Positions 7,468 to 15,519 of a stretch of 42,062 nt of DNA are shown here, piece after piece. The position numbers and the translations under genes are program-made. The number at the start of each line of letters is the position of its first letter. Within the stretch, counting starts at the first letter, position 1. The notes under the pieces were generated by a model that searched no databases, was not told the DNA's origin, and saw only the letters and a program-made list of their open reading frames with translations. Source of the DNA: Reyranella massiliensis 521. Its GTDB lineage: Bacteria > Pseudomonadota > Alphaproteobacteria > Reyranellales > Reyranellaceae. The stretch covers positions 1 to 42,062 of the forward strand of contig CAMARK010000037.1 in assembly GCA_945860205.1 (NCBI GenBank), read 5' to 3'.

Positions 7468-8631
7468 ATGGCAGGCGCCCTCGACGGCCTGGTTGTTCTC
7501 GACCTGACCACGCATCTCTCCGGCCCATTCTGCGGCATGCAGCTTGCCGACCTCGGCGCCGACGTCCTCAAGATCGAGAGCCCGCAGGGCGATTCCATGC
7601 GCGGCGCACCGCCCTTCATCGAGGGCGAGTCCGCGCCCTTTATGCTGTGGAACCGCAACAAGCGCGGCACACGTCTCGATCTCAAGGACGCCGCAGACCT
7701 GGAAATCTTCTGGGACCTGGTCGACGGCGCCGACGTCGTGCTGGAGAATTTCAGGCCCGGCGTCATGGATCGCCTGGGCATCGGCTGGGCAGCACTCTCG
7801 GCGCGCAACCCGCGGCTCGTCCTGGGCTCGGTCTCCGGCTTCGGCCAGACCGGCCCTTATGCCAAACGTGGCGGCTTCGACCTCATCATCCAGGCGATGT
7901 CGGGCCTGATGTCGGTGACCGGGCCAAAGGACGGGCCGCCCTACCGCATCCCGCTCGCCATCTCCGACGTCGGCGCCGGCCTCTACCTCACCATCGGCAT
8001 CCTGGCCGCCCTGCAGGCGCGGCAGAAGACCGGGCAGGGACAATGGGTGGAAACCTCGCTGCTCGAGGCCACGGTGTCGCTGGGCGTCTACGAGGCCGCC
8101 AATTATTTCGCCAACGGCCTCCGGCCGGAGAAGCTTGGCCAGGCCCATCGCGGCTCCGCGCCCTACCAGGTGTTCCAGACGTCCGACGGCTGGCTCACCA
8201 TCGGGGCGGCGCAGCAGAACTTCTTCCGCAAGGTCTGCACGCTGGTCGGCAGGCCCGAGTTGGCCGACGATCCGCGCTTCAAGAGCAACGCCGATCGGGT
8301 GAAGAACAACGACCTCATCGCCGGCCTCCTGCAGGAGGAGGTGATCAAGCGCACCAACGCCGAGTGGATGGCCGTGCTGGAGGCCGAAGGCGTTCCGGCC
8401 GGGCCGGTACTGCATCACGACGAGGTCTTCGCCGATCCTCAGATCCTGGCGCGCGGCATGGTGGCCGAGGTCGACCATGCGAAGGCGGGCCGGCAGAAGA
8501 CGCTGGGGGTGCCGCTCAAACTGTCGGCGACGCCGGGCGGGGTGCGCCGCGCCGCGCCGACCCTCGGCCAGCATGACGCCGAGGTCCGGGCGGAGGTCCG
8601 CAGCCGCGCCAAGTCGCGAAAGAAGTCCTAG
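7468..8631 (+). CDS. class III CoA-transferase, CaiB/BaiF family
   Basis: The 387-residue protein shows the formyl-CoA transferase family pattern: LVVLDLTTHLSGPFCGMQL at the N-terminus, ADVLKIESPQGD, the VLENFRPGVMDRLG segment and a catalytic Asp candidate D167 in PLAISDVGAGLY. It moves CoA between carboxylic acids through enzyme-bound anhydride and thioester intermediates. Substrates vary widely (carnitine, formate, succinate/itaconate, aromatic acids) and cannot be predicted here. ATG 7468 is four bases after the preceding stop. The stop TAG lies in a CTAG shared with the convergent lipoprotein gene. Confidence 0.92.
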   Translation: MAGALDGLVVLDLTTHLSGPFCGMQLADLGADVLKIESPQGDSMRGAPPFIEGESAPFMLWNRNKRGTRLDLKDAADLEIFWDLVDGADVVLENFRPGVMDRLGIGWAALSARNPRLVLGSVSGFGQTGPYAKRGGFDLIIQAMSGLMSVTGPKDGPPYRIPLAISDVGAGLYLTIGILAALQARQKTGQGQWVETSLLEATVSLGVYEAANYFANGLRPEKLGQAHRGSAPYQVFQTSDGWLTIGAAQQNFFRKVCTLVGRPELADDPRFKSNADRVKNNDLIAGLLQEEVIKRTNAEWMAVLEAEGVPAGPVLHHDEVFADPQILARGMVAEVDHAKAGRQKTLGVPLKLSATPGGVRRAAPTLGQHDAEVRAEVRSRAKSRKKS

Positions 8632-8966
8632 TTCCAGCCCGGGCGTTGCGGCCCGAACAGCGAGGTGGCCGGTGCCGGCGCCGGGGTGAGGAGCGACGCC
8701 GACGGTGCCGGTGGCGGCAGGTACCGCACGGGCGGCGTGTATCCGACGGCGGGGATCCGGACCGTCTCCGGCGTCAGGTTTGGGCTGAGCGGCGGCGGCT
8801 GGTAGATCGGCGTGTAGACCGGTGGCTGGTAGAATGGCGCCTGATAGACCGGCGCCTGCGCGCCATAGCCGTAAGACGCCGTCCCCGTATCGGGCGGTTG
8901 CAGGCAGCCGGCCGTCGTCAGCACGACGGCCAGCACCACAAGGCTTTTCGCCACTTTCACGGCCAT
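8628..8966 (-). CDS. proline/tyrosine-rich lipoprotein
   Basis: The 112-residue protein has a lipoprotein signal (LAVVLTTAGC, lipid on C21) followed by a low-complexity mature part rich in Pro, Tyr and Gln with repeated YQAP/YQPP units and PPPAPSAS. It is probably anchored in the outer membrane or periplasmic face. The ATG overlaps the preceding gene's stop as TAATG, so it is translationally coupled to the 8966-9331 lipoprotein. Function is unknown; the composition suggests a flexible spacer or peptidoglycan-spanning segment. Confidence 0.7.
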   Translation of the reverse strand: MAVKVAKSLVVLAVVLTTAGCLQPPDTGTASYGYGAQAPVYQAPFYQPPVYTPIYQPPPLSPNLTPETVRIPAVGYTPPVRYLPPPAPSASLLTPAPAPATSLFGPQRPGWN

Positions 8967-9331
8967 TAGTACTGCCGCCGCTGGTAGCGGTCGGGCACGC
9001 CGTCGCCGTTCTTGTCGCGGTCGTAGCGGTTCGGGATGCCGTCGCCGTCGCTGTCCCGCATGCCCCGGGAGCTCGACCTCGGCTGCGCCACCGGCACCGC
9101 CACGTAGCGCGTCTGGATTTGCTGCGGCGTGTAATAGTAGTTCGGCTGCGCGCGGTAGGAGCTGGGCTGGCTGTAGTAGTTGTTGGAATAGCCCTGGTTG
9201 CCGTAACCCGTGTTGTAGCCGGTGTTGTAGCCCGGGCTGTAGCCGTAGGTCGTCGGATAGCCCGCTGTCTCAACGCACCCCGCCGTTACAATCACCAGGC
9301 CCGCGGCGGCGAGCCAACTGACGTTGCGCAT
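8966..9331 (-). CDS. Tyr/Asn-rich lipoprotein with Ca-binding-like DxDGDG repeats
   Basis: The 121-residue lipoprotein has lipobox VIVTAGC (C19). A Tyr/Gly/Asn-rich low-complexity region (about 25-75) is followed by a C-terminal pair of acidic loops, DSDGDGIPNRYD and DKNGDGVPDRY, which resemble thrombospondin type 3 calcium-binding repeats. GGAGG sits just upstream of ATG 9331. Its N-terminus (MRNVSWLAAAGLVIVTAGC) is nearly identical to that of the lipoprotein encoded at 9549-9884, so the two are paralogues. A surface role stabilised by calcium is inferred. Confidence 0.75.
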   Translation of the reverse strand: MRNVSWLAAAGLVIVTAGCVETAGYPTTYGYSPGYNTGYNTGYGNQGYSNNYYSQPSSYRAQPNYYYTPQQIQTRYVAVPVAQPRSSSRGMRDSDGDGIPNRYDRDKNGDGVPDRYQRRQY

Positions 9332-9457
9332 CCATTCCCTCCACCGGGGAAGCCCGCCGTCCAGCGGGACGATCCCACGCAGCCATCAAAGACGGCGACG
9401 ATGGCGGCGCGGCGGCGCAACTGAGATTTGTTGAAGGCAAAAAGAATCGCCCGCTCG

Positions 9458-9489
9458 CTCCTCTCCCCGCTATGGCCGGAGGAGAGGAG
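9458..9489. repeat. inverted repeat between the two lipoprotein genes
   Basis: CTCCTCTCC (9458-9466) is complementary to GGAGAGGAG (9481-9489) around 14 bases. Neither strand has a T run directly after the stem, so it is not a clear terminator. It could mark the end of the 9549-9884 transcript or be a dispersed hairpin repeat. The rest of 9332-9548 shows nothing recognisable. Confidence 0.4.
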
Positions 9490-9548
9490 GATGGGGGCGC
9501 TAAGCAATGCTGTTGGCCGTACGGCAACCAGGACGTAGCGGCTCCGGT

Positions 9549-9884
9549 TCACCACCCGCCGCGGGCGTCGTAGTAGGTCGGCTGGTTATTGGCCTGCCCG
9601 AGAATCGCTCCGAGGATCCCTGCAAAGCCGGTGTTGTAGGCGGGCTGGTTATAAGCCGGCTGGTTGTAGGCCGGCTGGGCGTAGCCGCTGTTGTATCGGT
9701 TGTTGGCGTAGTATCGCCCGTCGTTGGCGTAGTAGCCGTTGCTGTTGTAGGCGTTGTTGTTGTAGGCGTTGTTGTAGTAGCCACGATTGCCACTGTACGA
9801 GGAGTTGGGATAGCCCGAAGACTCCGTGCAGCCCGCGGTCACGGCCACGAGGCCCGCCGCCATCAGCCATGTCACGTTGCGCAT
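9549..9884 (-). CDS. Asn/Tyr-rich lipoprotein, paralogue of the 8966-9331 gene
   Basis: The start chosen is ATG 9884 (MRNVTWLMAAGL), which has GGAGG upstream and matches the paralogue's N-terminus; the frame extends further upstream without a ribosome site. The 111-residue product has lipobox VAVTAGC (C19) and a mature part dominated by Asn, Tyr, Ala and Gly, with short tandem units NNAYN/NSNGYY and three AYNQP units, then GFAGILGAILGQ and a DARGGW end. It lacks the calcium-type loops of its paralogue. Probably an envelope lipoprotein; function unknown. Confidence 0.75.
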   Translation of the reverse strand: MRNVTWLMAAGLVAVTAGCTESSGYPNSSYSGNRGYYNNAYNNNAYNSNGYYANDGRYYANNRYNSGYAQPAYNQPAYNQPAYNTGFAGILGAILGQANNQPTYYDARGGW

Positions 9885-10024
9885 GCAAACCTCCATTGGA
9901 TGTCCGTCGGAAAGAAAGGACTTCCATGTAACGAGGTATGGCGCCGACGGTGCCGTCACCGCGGCGGCAAGATGAATTTATGTAAAGTTGGCGCCGCGCA
10001 ACCTTGGTTGAAATATCGTGTTAC

Positions 10025-11548
10025 TCATAAAGCCCCCGGCGCCGGTCCCCGTGCCACCTTGGCATCGAGCTTGGGTGGGTGCGTCACGATCGACTTCAGC
10101 GCCACCGTAGGCTTCCTCAGCTTGGCCAGGTTGGGTTTGGGACGGGCAAGCGTCGGGTTGCCGGCGAAGGCCATCTCCATGGCGTGGGCAGCGCCCAGCA
10201 CCTCGCCGTCGCCGCGGAACCGGCCGATCACTTGCAGGCCGAACGGCATCTTCTTGTGATCGAGGCCGCAGGGCAGCGACACCGCGGGATTGCTGGTCAG
10301 GGTGACGAAGTACTTGGTCGCCATCCAGTGGTAATAGTTGTTGAGCTTCTTGCCGTCGATCGTATCGAGATAGAGCTGCTTCCACGGGAAGGGCGTGACG
10401 CCCACGGTCGGTCCGATGACGATGTCGTAGTCCTTGTAGATCTCCTGGAAGCGGCGGAAGATTCGCGTCTGCTCGCCATGCGCCCAGGCGAAGTCCGCGA
10501 GCGTGAGCTTGGCACCGAGTTCATAGTTCGCGACGATGTTCGGGCCGAGCATCTTGCGGTTGTTGGTGTAGAGATCCTGATAGCGCGACAGGAAGCTCAC
10601 GGCGCGGATGACGTCGAAGCAGCGATCGGCCCCGCCGTAATCGACCTCGACCCTGTCGAGGCGGCGGAAGAGATGCTTCATCGCCTTTAACTTCTCGCGG
10701 AAGGTCTTGCGGATGCCCTTCTCGACCGGCGCGCCGCCGTAATCCTCCGTGTAGGCCACGCGCAGGCTGCCGAGATCGACCGGCCAGGGCTCGGCATAGG
10801 CCATCGGGTCGAGCGGGAAGCTCAGCGGATCGGTGTCGTGCTGGCCGATCTGCGTGGCGAAGAGCAGGCTGACGTCGGCGACGCTGCGGCCCATCGGGCC
10901 CAGCACCGAGATCGGCGTCCAGCCCATGGCGCGGCGTTCGACGGCGACCATGCCGGGCGAGGGACGGAAGCCCACGACGCCGCAGAACGATGCCGGATTG
11001 CGCAAGCTCCCGCCGGTGTCGGAGCCCGTGCAGACCGGCAGCATGTCGGTCGCCAGCGCCACCGCCGAACCGCCAGATGATCCCCCGGGATTGAGCATCG
11101 GATTGAACGGATTGCCCGAAGCGCCCCAGACCGGGTTGCGGCTGTTCGAGCCCGCGCCGAACTCCGGCACGTTGGTCTTGCCGACGACGATGGCGCCGGC
11201 GGCACGCACGCGGCCGACCATGACGTTGTCGTGGGCCGGCACGAAGTCGTGATAGAGCGGCGAGCCATAGGTCGTGAGAAGACCCTTGGTCTCCTCGAGA
11301 TCCTTGATGCCGGTCGGCAGCCCGTGCAGCAGCGGCAGGTCCTCGCCGCGCCGCACCGCGGTCTCGGCGGCCTTGGCTTCCTTGCGCGCGCGGTCGACGC
11401 ACATCGCGGTCACGGCATTGACCGCCGGGTTGATCTTCTTGATGCGCTGCAGGCTCGCCTCGAGCAGTTCGACCGGCGAGATTTCCTTGGTGCCGATGCG
11501 TCGGCGCATCTCCACGGACGAGAGCGCGAGCAGTTCTTCGTTGGCCAT
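10025..11548 (-). CDS. amidase, amidase-signature family
   Basis: The 507-residue enzyme hydrolyses C-N amide bonds with a Ser-cisSer-Lys triad, all visible: K82 in GLPTGIKDLEE, S158 in NPGGSSGGSA and nucleophile S181 in GSDTGGSLRNPA. It is not accompanied by gatC or gatB, and its C-terminal half differs from GatA, so it is a catabolic or detoxifying amidase rather than a tRNA amidotransferase. It lies 19 bases downstream of the CodA-like amidohydrolase on the same strand, suggesting that both act on one nitrogen-containing compound. The substrate is unknown. Confidence 0.9.
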   Translation of the reverse strand: MANEELLALSSVEMRRRIGTKEISPVELLEASLQRIKKINPAVNAVTAMCVDRARKEAKAAETAVRRGEDLPLLHGLPTGIKDLEETKGLLTTYGSPLYHDFVPAHDNVMVGRVRAAGAIVVGKTNVPEFGAGSNSRNPVWGASGNPFNPMLNPGGSSGGSAVALATDMLPVCTGSDTGGSLRNPASFCGVVGFRPSPGMVAVERRAMGWTPISVLGPMGRSVADVSLLFATQIGQHDTDPLSFPLDPMAYAEPWPVDLGSLRVAYTEDYGGAPVEKGIRKTFREKLKAMKHLFRRLDRVEVDYGGADRCFDVIRAVSFLSRYQDLYTNNRKMLGPNIVANYELGAKLTLADFAWAHGEQTRIFRRFQEIYKDYDIVIGPTVGVTPFPWKQLYLDTIDGKKLNNYYHWMATKYFVTLTSNPAVSLPCGLDHKKMPFGLQVIGRFRGDGEVLGAAHAMEMAFAGNPTLARPKPNLAKLRKPTVALKSIVTHPPKLDAKVARGPAPGAL

Positions 11549-11567
11549 TCTATCCTCTTCTTGTCGA

Positions 11568-12809
11568 TTACGGCTTGTGCAGGCGGACGGGCTCGCGGGT
11601 CACGGTGCGCCGGCCGCGCTTGAAAGCGGCCAGCACGGGCGCAACGGTCCTGAGAGCGGTTATCGCGTCGGGCGCGTCCAATACGACCAGGTCGGCCGGA
11701 CCGCCGACGGCGATGCCATAGTCGTCCTTGCGCATCAGCTTGGCGGCCGACGACGTGGCCATATTCCACAGCGCCTTCACCTCGTCGTCGTTGCCGCGCT
11801 GCGTGACGATCGCGTGCATGTTGACCTGGCGCAGCAGCTGGCCGTCGCCGAACGGCGTGAAGGGGTTGAGGATGTTGTTCGAGGCGACCGAGCAGGTGAC
11901 GCCAAGCTCCGTCAGCCGGTTCAGGTCGACCACGTTGCGCGGCACGTTGTGGTCGGTGTGGCGGCCGCCGAGATAGAGGTCGGTCGCCGTCAGCACCGTG
12001 GCGGCAACGCCGGTGTCGGCCATGCGTTTGGCCACTTTTTCGAGGGCGGGGCCGGGCATGGTCGCAAGCTTGCCGACATGGCCCACCGCGACGCGGCCGC
12101 CCCATTTGTATTTTTCGGCGAGGTCGCAGACCAGGAGCGTGTCGAGATGCTCGGCCGTGGCACCGCTGTCGACATGCATGTCGATGTCGATGTCGAACTC
12201 GCGGGCCATCTCGAAGATGCGGCGGACCTGGGCGGAGCTGTCGCTGTCGTAGCTGGGCGCGGCGCCCACGACCGTGGCACCTCCCTGCAGCGCCGCGATC
12301 ATCAGCTCGTCGGTGCCGGGATTGTTGGTCAGACCCTCCTGCGGCATCACGCAGACCTCGAGGTCGATCGCCCATTTGTACTTGTCGATCAGCGCCTTCA
12401 CGCCCTCGAAGCCGCGCAGGCCGACCTTGGGATCGACCTCGCAATGGGTGCGCATGCGCGTGGCACCGTGGCCGATGCACTTCTCGATGGTGGCCGAGGC
12501 GCGTTCGATCACATCCTCGACGGTGAAGGTGTGCTTGACCGCCGACACGCGCTCCATGGCGAGATGAGGGTTGCGCTTGAGCGTGTGCTCGCAGCGGCCG
12601 AGGATGCAGGCCTTGTCGAGATGGATATGGGTCTCGACGAAGCCGGAGCAGACCAGCCGCCCATGGCCCTGCATCTCTTCCCTGGCGCTGCCGCCCAGCT
12701 TGGGGGCGAGGGCGGCGATGCGGCCCTGGTTGACGCCGATGTCGGTGGTCGGTTGATCCGGCTTGGCATCGGGAAGCCGCACATTGCGCAAGACGAGATC
12801 GAAATTCAT
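11568..12809 (-). CDS. CodA-like metal-dependent amidohydrolase
   Basis: The start is ATG 12809 (MNFDLVLRNV), preceded by CAGGA; a longer frame to 12839 lacks support. The 413 residues follow the cytosine deaminase/AtzC branch of the amidohydrolase superfamily: a beta-sandwich start, H61 and H63 in ETHIHLDK, H212 in DMHVD and H244 in VGHVGK. Compared with E. coli cytosine deaminase (H61, H63, H214, E217, D313), the catalytic Glu position is Ser (S215) and the metal-ligand Asp position is Asn (SNNILNPFTPFGDG, N311). Cytosine deamination is therefore unlikely. It probably hydrolyses another cyclic or linear amide together with the downstream amidase. Confidence 0.85.
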   Translation of the reverse strand: MNFDLVLRNVRLPDAKPDQPTTDIGVNQGRIAALAPKLGGSAREEMQGHGRLVCSGFVETHIHLDKACILGRCEHTLKRNPHLAMERVSAVKHTFTVEDVIERASATIEKCIGHGATRMRTHCEVDPKVGLRGFEGVKALIDKYKWAIDLEVCVMPQEGLTNNPGTDELMIAALQGGATVVGAAPSYDSDSSAQVRRIFEMAREFDIDIDMHVDSGATAEHLDTLLVCDLAEKYKWGGRVAVGHVGKLATMPGPALEKVAKRMADTGVAATVLTATDLYLGGRHTDHNVPRNVVDLNRLTELGVTCSVASNNILNPFTPFGDGQLLRQVNMHAIVTQRGNDDEVKALWNMATSSAAKLMRKDDYGIAVGGPADLVVLDAPDAITALRTVAPVLAAFKRGRRTVTREPVRLHKP

Positions 12810-12880
12810 CGTGAATCCTGTACTCGGGACGGCACGCATGTTGCACCATGCGCCGAGGCATTAGTAGTGGAGATGGCCCC

Positions 12881-13849
12881 ATGATCTCTCGACGGACTCT
12901 CATGATCGCGGCCGCTGTTTCGGCGCCGGCCATTGGTCGTGCGCAGACGGCCTGGCCGACCAAGCCGATCCGATGGATCGTCAACTTCCCGCCGGCAGGT
13001 GCCGCCGACATCATGTCGCGGGCGCTGGCGGAGTGGTTCGGCACCAAGCTCGGCCAGCCGATCGTGGTGGAAAACAAGCCCGGCGCCGGCGGCATGCTGG
13101 GCGCCGATATCGTGGCCAAGGCGCGCGGCGACACGCATATCGTCATGATCTCCAGCGCCGCCTCGCACGGCATCGGACCGGTCCTCTACAAGGACGTGCC
13201 CTACGATCCGCTGGCTGATTTCACGCATATCCACCTCGTGGGCACGTTCCCGAGCGTGCTGGCGGTGAACGCCGCCTCGCCCGTCATGAGCGTGAAGGAA
13301 TTGGTCGACATGGCCCGCGCCAAGCCTGGCGAGATCAACTACGGCTCGGGCGGCAACGGCACCATGAACCATCTCGTCGGCCAATTATTGGTGCGCGAAA
13401 CCGGCGTGCCGTTCACCCACATTCCATATCGCGGCTCGGCGCCGGCGATGAACGATCTTTTAGGCGGACAGATCACGGCGCTGATGGAAAGCCTGCCCAC
13501 CGCGATCGGCTATCTCACGAGCAAGCGCATGCGGCCGCTCGCCGTCAGCGAGGCCGAGCGCGCACCGACCCTGCCGGACACGCCGACCTTCCGCGAGGCG
13601 GGATTCCCCGAGGTCGTGGCCACGAACTGGTTCGGCTTCTCAGCGCCGGCCGGCATCCCGCCCGAACTCGCCAAGCGCTGGGAAGTGGAAATCGCCGCGG
13701 CCCTGCAAAGCGACCAAATCAAAGGCCATTTCGACCGCATCGGCATCCGGCCGGGACCGCTCGGGTCGGAGGCTTATACGGCGCTGATCCGCAGCGAGCT
13801 CGCGCGTTGGCGCGAAGTCATCCGCGTCGGGAATATCCGCGCGGACTGA
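12881..13849 (+). CDS. Bug-family periplasmic receptor (TTT type)
   Basis: Start ATG 12881 (MISRRTLMIAAAVSAPAIG) gives a Tat-like signal peptide ending near GRA-QT; the frame extends back to 12848 without a credible leader. The 322-residue mature fold has WPTKPIRWIVNFPPAGAADI, VVENKPGAGG and the MNDLLGGQITALMES region typical of TctC/Bug solute receptors that clamp carboxylates and related compounds. No TctA or TctB membrane genes are nearby, so it is an orphan receptor, as is common in these genomes. It is divergent from the amidohydrolase gene (71 bases between starts), suggesting shared control. Confidence 0.9.
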   Translation: MISRRTLMIAAAVSAPAIGRAQTAWPTKPIRWIVNFPPAGAADIMSRALAEWFGTKLGQPIVVENKPGAGGMLGADIVAKARGDTHIVMISSAASHGIGPVLYKDVPYDPLADFTHIHLVGTFPSVLAVNAASPVMSVKELVDMARAKPGEINYGSGGNGTMNHLVGQLLVRETGVPFTHIPYRGSAPAMNDLLGGQITALMESLPTAIGYLTSKRMRPLAVSEAERAPTLPDTPTFREAGFPEVVATNWFGFSAPAGIPPELAKRWEVEIAAALQSDQIKGHFDRIGIRPGPLGSEAYTALIRSELARWREVIRVGNIRAD

Positions 13850-13912
13850 TTGCTACCCTACTGGTTGCCAGAGGGCTGACTTCCGGCACAATGGGCGCCG
13901 GAGGAAACAATC

Positions 13913-15073
13913 ATGGCACATCCGCTCCACGAAGCGGCGGCGATCAGCGGCATCGGCGAAACCGCCTATACGCGCGGCACGTCCAAGAGCGCGCTCGCGT
14001 TGCAGCTCGAGGCGAGCCTCGCCGCCATCGCCGATGCGGGGCTCAGCCCGCGCGACATCGACGGTGTCGTGCCCTATTTCCCGGGCGGCGGCATTGCCGA
14101 GGACTTCATCGCCAGTCTCGGCCTGCCCGATCTCAAACTCTCGCTGTTCGTGCCGGTGGGCGGCGCCACCTGCGTGGCCGCCATCCAGAGTGCGGCGATG
14201 GCGGTGGCGACCGGCGTCTGCAACCACGTGCTGATCGCGGTCGGCCGCACCGGCTATTCCGGCGCCCGCGTATCCACGCGCCTGCAACAGTTCCCGCAGT
14301 TCGCGCTGGCGGCCGAGTTCGAGGCGCCGATCGGGATGTTCGCGCCGGCCCAGCTCTATGCCCAAGGCGCGCGCCGCCACATGGAACTCTACGGCACCAC
14401 GGCGCGGCAGTTCGCCGAGGTCGCCGTCGTCACGCGCCAGCACGCGATCCTCAACGGCAATGTGGTGATGAACAAGCCGCTCACGGTCGAGGAGCATCAC
14501 GCCTCGCGCATGATCTCCGATCCTTTCCGTTTGTTCGACTGCAGCCTGGAGAGCGACGGTGGCGCCGCCATCATCATCAGCCGCGCCGATCGGGCGCGCG
14601 ACTTGAAGAAGCCGCTGGTGACCATCATGGGTGTGGCCGAGGGCCATCCCGAATCGCCGGCCTCGATCGCCCAGCGTCCCGACCTGCTGGAGTTCGGCCT
14701 CGTGAAGTCGGCGCCACGCGCCTACGAGATGGCCGGCGTCGGGCCGAAGGACATCGACGTTGCCCAGATCTACGACTGCTTCACCTTCACGGTGATCCGC
14801 CAGCTCGAGATCCTGGGCTTCTGCAAGACCGGCGAGGGCGGGCCGTTCATCATGGACGGCCGCATCGGCCTCGGCGGCGACCTGCCCATCAACACCCATG
14901 GCGGGCTTTTGAGCCAAGGCCATGTCGTAGGCCTAAACCATGCGATCGAACTCACCCGCCAGCTGCGCGGCGAGGCCGGCCGCGCCCAGGTCAAGGATGC
15001 CGAGGTGGGCCTGGTCACCGGCTACGGCGACATGGGTGACGGCTCGATCGCCATCCTGCGGAGAGCGGCATGA
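13913..15073 (+). CDS. thiolase-fold protein, acetyl-CoA acetyltransferase / SCP-x type
   Basis: The 386-residue protein belongs to the non-canonical thiolases that pair with DUF35 proteins. Visible features are SGIGETAYTRG near the N-terminus, the candidate nucleophile C87 in VPVGGATCVAA, and NTHGGLLSQGH near residue 325 with the catalytic-site His residues. GGAGG lies seven or so bases before ATG 13913. Such proteins catalyse retro-Claisen cleavage or condensation of acyl-CoA, for example in steroid side-chain or branched-chain catabolism. The ATGA overlap with the next gene argues for a two-subunit complex. Confidence 0.88.
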   Translation: MAHPLHEAAAISGIGETAYTRGTSKSALALQLEASLAAIADAGLSPRDIDGVVPYFPGGGIAEDFIASLGLPDLKLSLFVPVGGATCVAAIQSAAMAVATGVCNHVLIAVGRTGYSGARVSTRLQQFPQFALAAEFEAPIGMFAPAQLYAQGARRHMELYGTTARQFAEVAVVTRQHAILNGNVVMNKPLTVEEHHASRMISDPFRLFDCSLESDGGAAIIISRADRARDLKKPLVTIMGVAEGHPESPASIAQRPDLLEFGLVKSAPRAYEMAGVGPKDIDVAQIYDCFTFTVIRQLEILGFCKTGEGGPFIMDGRIGLGGDLPINTHGGLLSQGHVVGLNHAIELTRQLRGEAGRAQVKDAEVGLVTGYGDMGDGSIAILRRAA

Positions 15074-15501
15074 ACGCCCCGACGGTTGCGCCACCGCCCG
15101 CGCCAGAACGGCCGCTGCCGGCCCCCACTCGTGAAAGCCAGCCGCACTGGGACGGCATGCGCGAGGGCCGGTTCCTGCTGCAGCACTGCTCGGCCTGCGG
15201 CAAGGTCCGCCACTATCCGCGGCCGGTCTGCCCACACTGCTTCTCGATGGCCAGCGAATTCAAGGAAGCGACACAGGGCGGAGCGATTCATACCTGGACG
15301 GTGTGCCACCATCCCTTCAACTTCTTCTTCAAGGCGTCGGCGCCCTATATCGTGGCGCTGGTCGACATGGATGCCGGCGTGCGCGTGAACGCGCCGCTGC
15401 GCGGAGTGAACGAGGCCGACCTCAAGATCGGCAAGCGCGTCCGGCTCGGTTTCGAGCCGGTCAACAAGGAGGTGACGCTGCCGTTCTTCGTCAGCGATTG
15501 A
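15070..15501 (+). CDS. DUF35 Zn-ribbon/OB-fold thiolase partner
   Basis: The 143-residue protein has a rubredoxin-like zinc ribbon with four Cys (CSACGKVRHYPRPVCPHC, about 37-54) followed by an OB-fold that contains TWTVCHHPFNFFF and ends VTLPFFV. DUF35 proteins bind beside thiolases and help hold or channel the acyl-CoA. The start ATG overlaps the thiolase stop (ATGA at 15070-15073), so the two are made together. Confidence 0.9.
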   Translation: MNAPTVAPPPAPERPLPAPTRESQPHWDGMREGRFLLQHCSACGKVRHYPRPVCPHCFSMASEFKEATQGGAIHTWTVCHHPFNFFFKASAPYIVALVDMDAGVRVNAPLRGVNEADLKIGKRVRLGFEPVNKEVTLPFFVSD

Positions 15502-15519
15502 CCTCAAGGGAGGAAGAAA

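Noticed and set aside
7444..9273. Long minus-strand open frame across the CoA-transferase and the lipoproteins
   Set aside because: It is incompatible with the CoA-transferase and with both lipoprotein signal peptides; composition is typical of a shadow frame.
9458..9489. Rho-independent terminator
   Set aside because: The stem is good, but no T run follows directly on either strand; kept only as an inverted repeat.
9600..9790. Short tandem TTG/TAG-type repeats considered as a CRISPR or VNTR
   Set aside because: They are codon-level repeats for Asn, Tyr and Gln in a lipoprotein; there are no spacers or conserved repeat units of CRISPR size.
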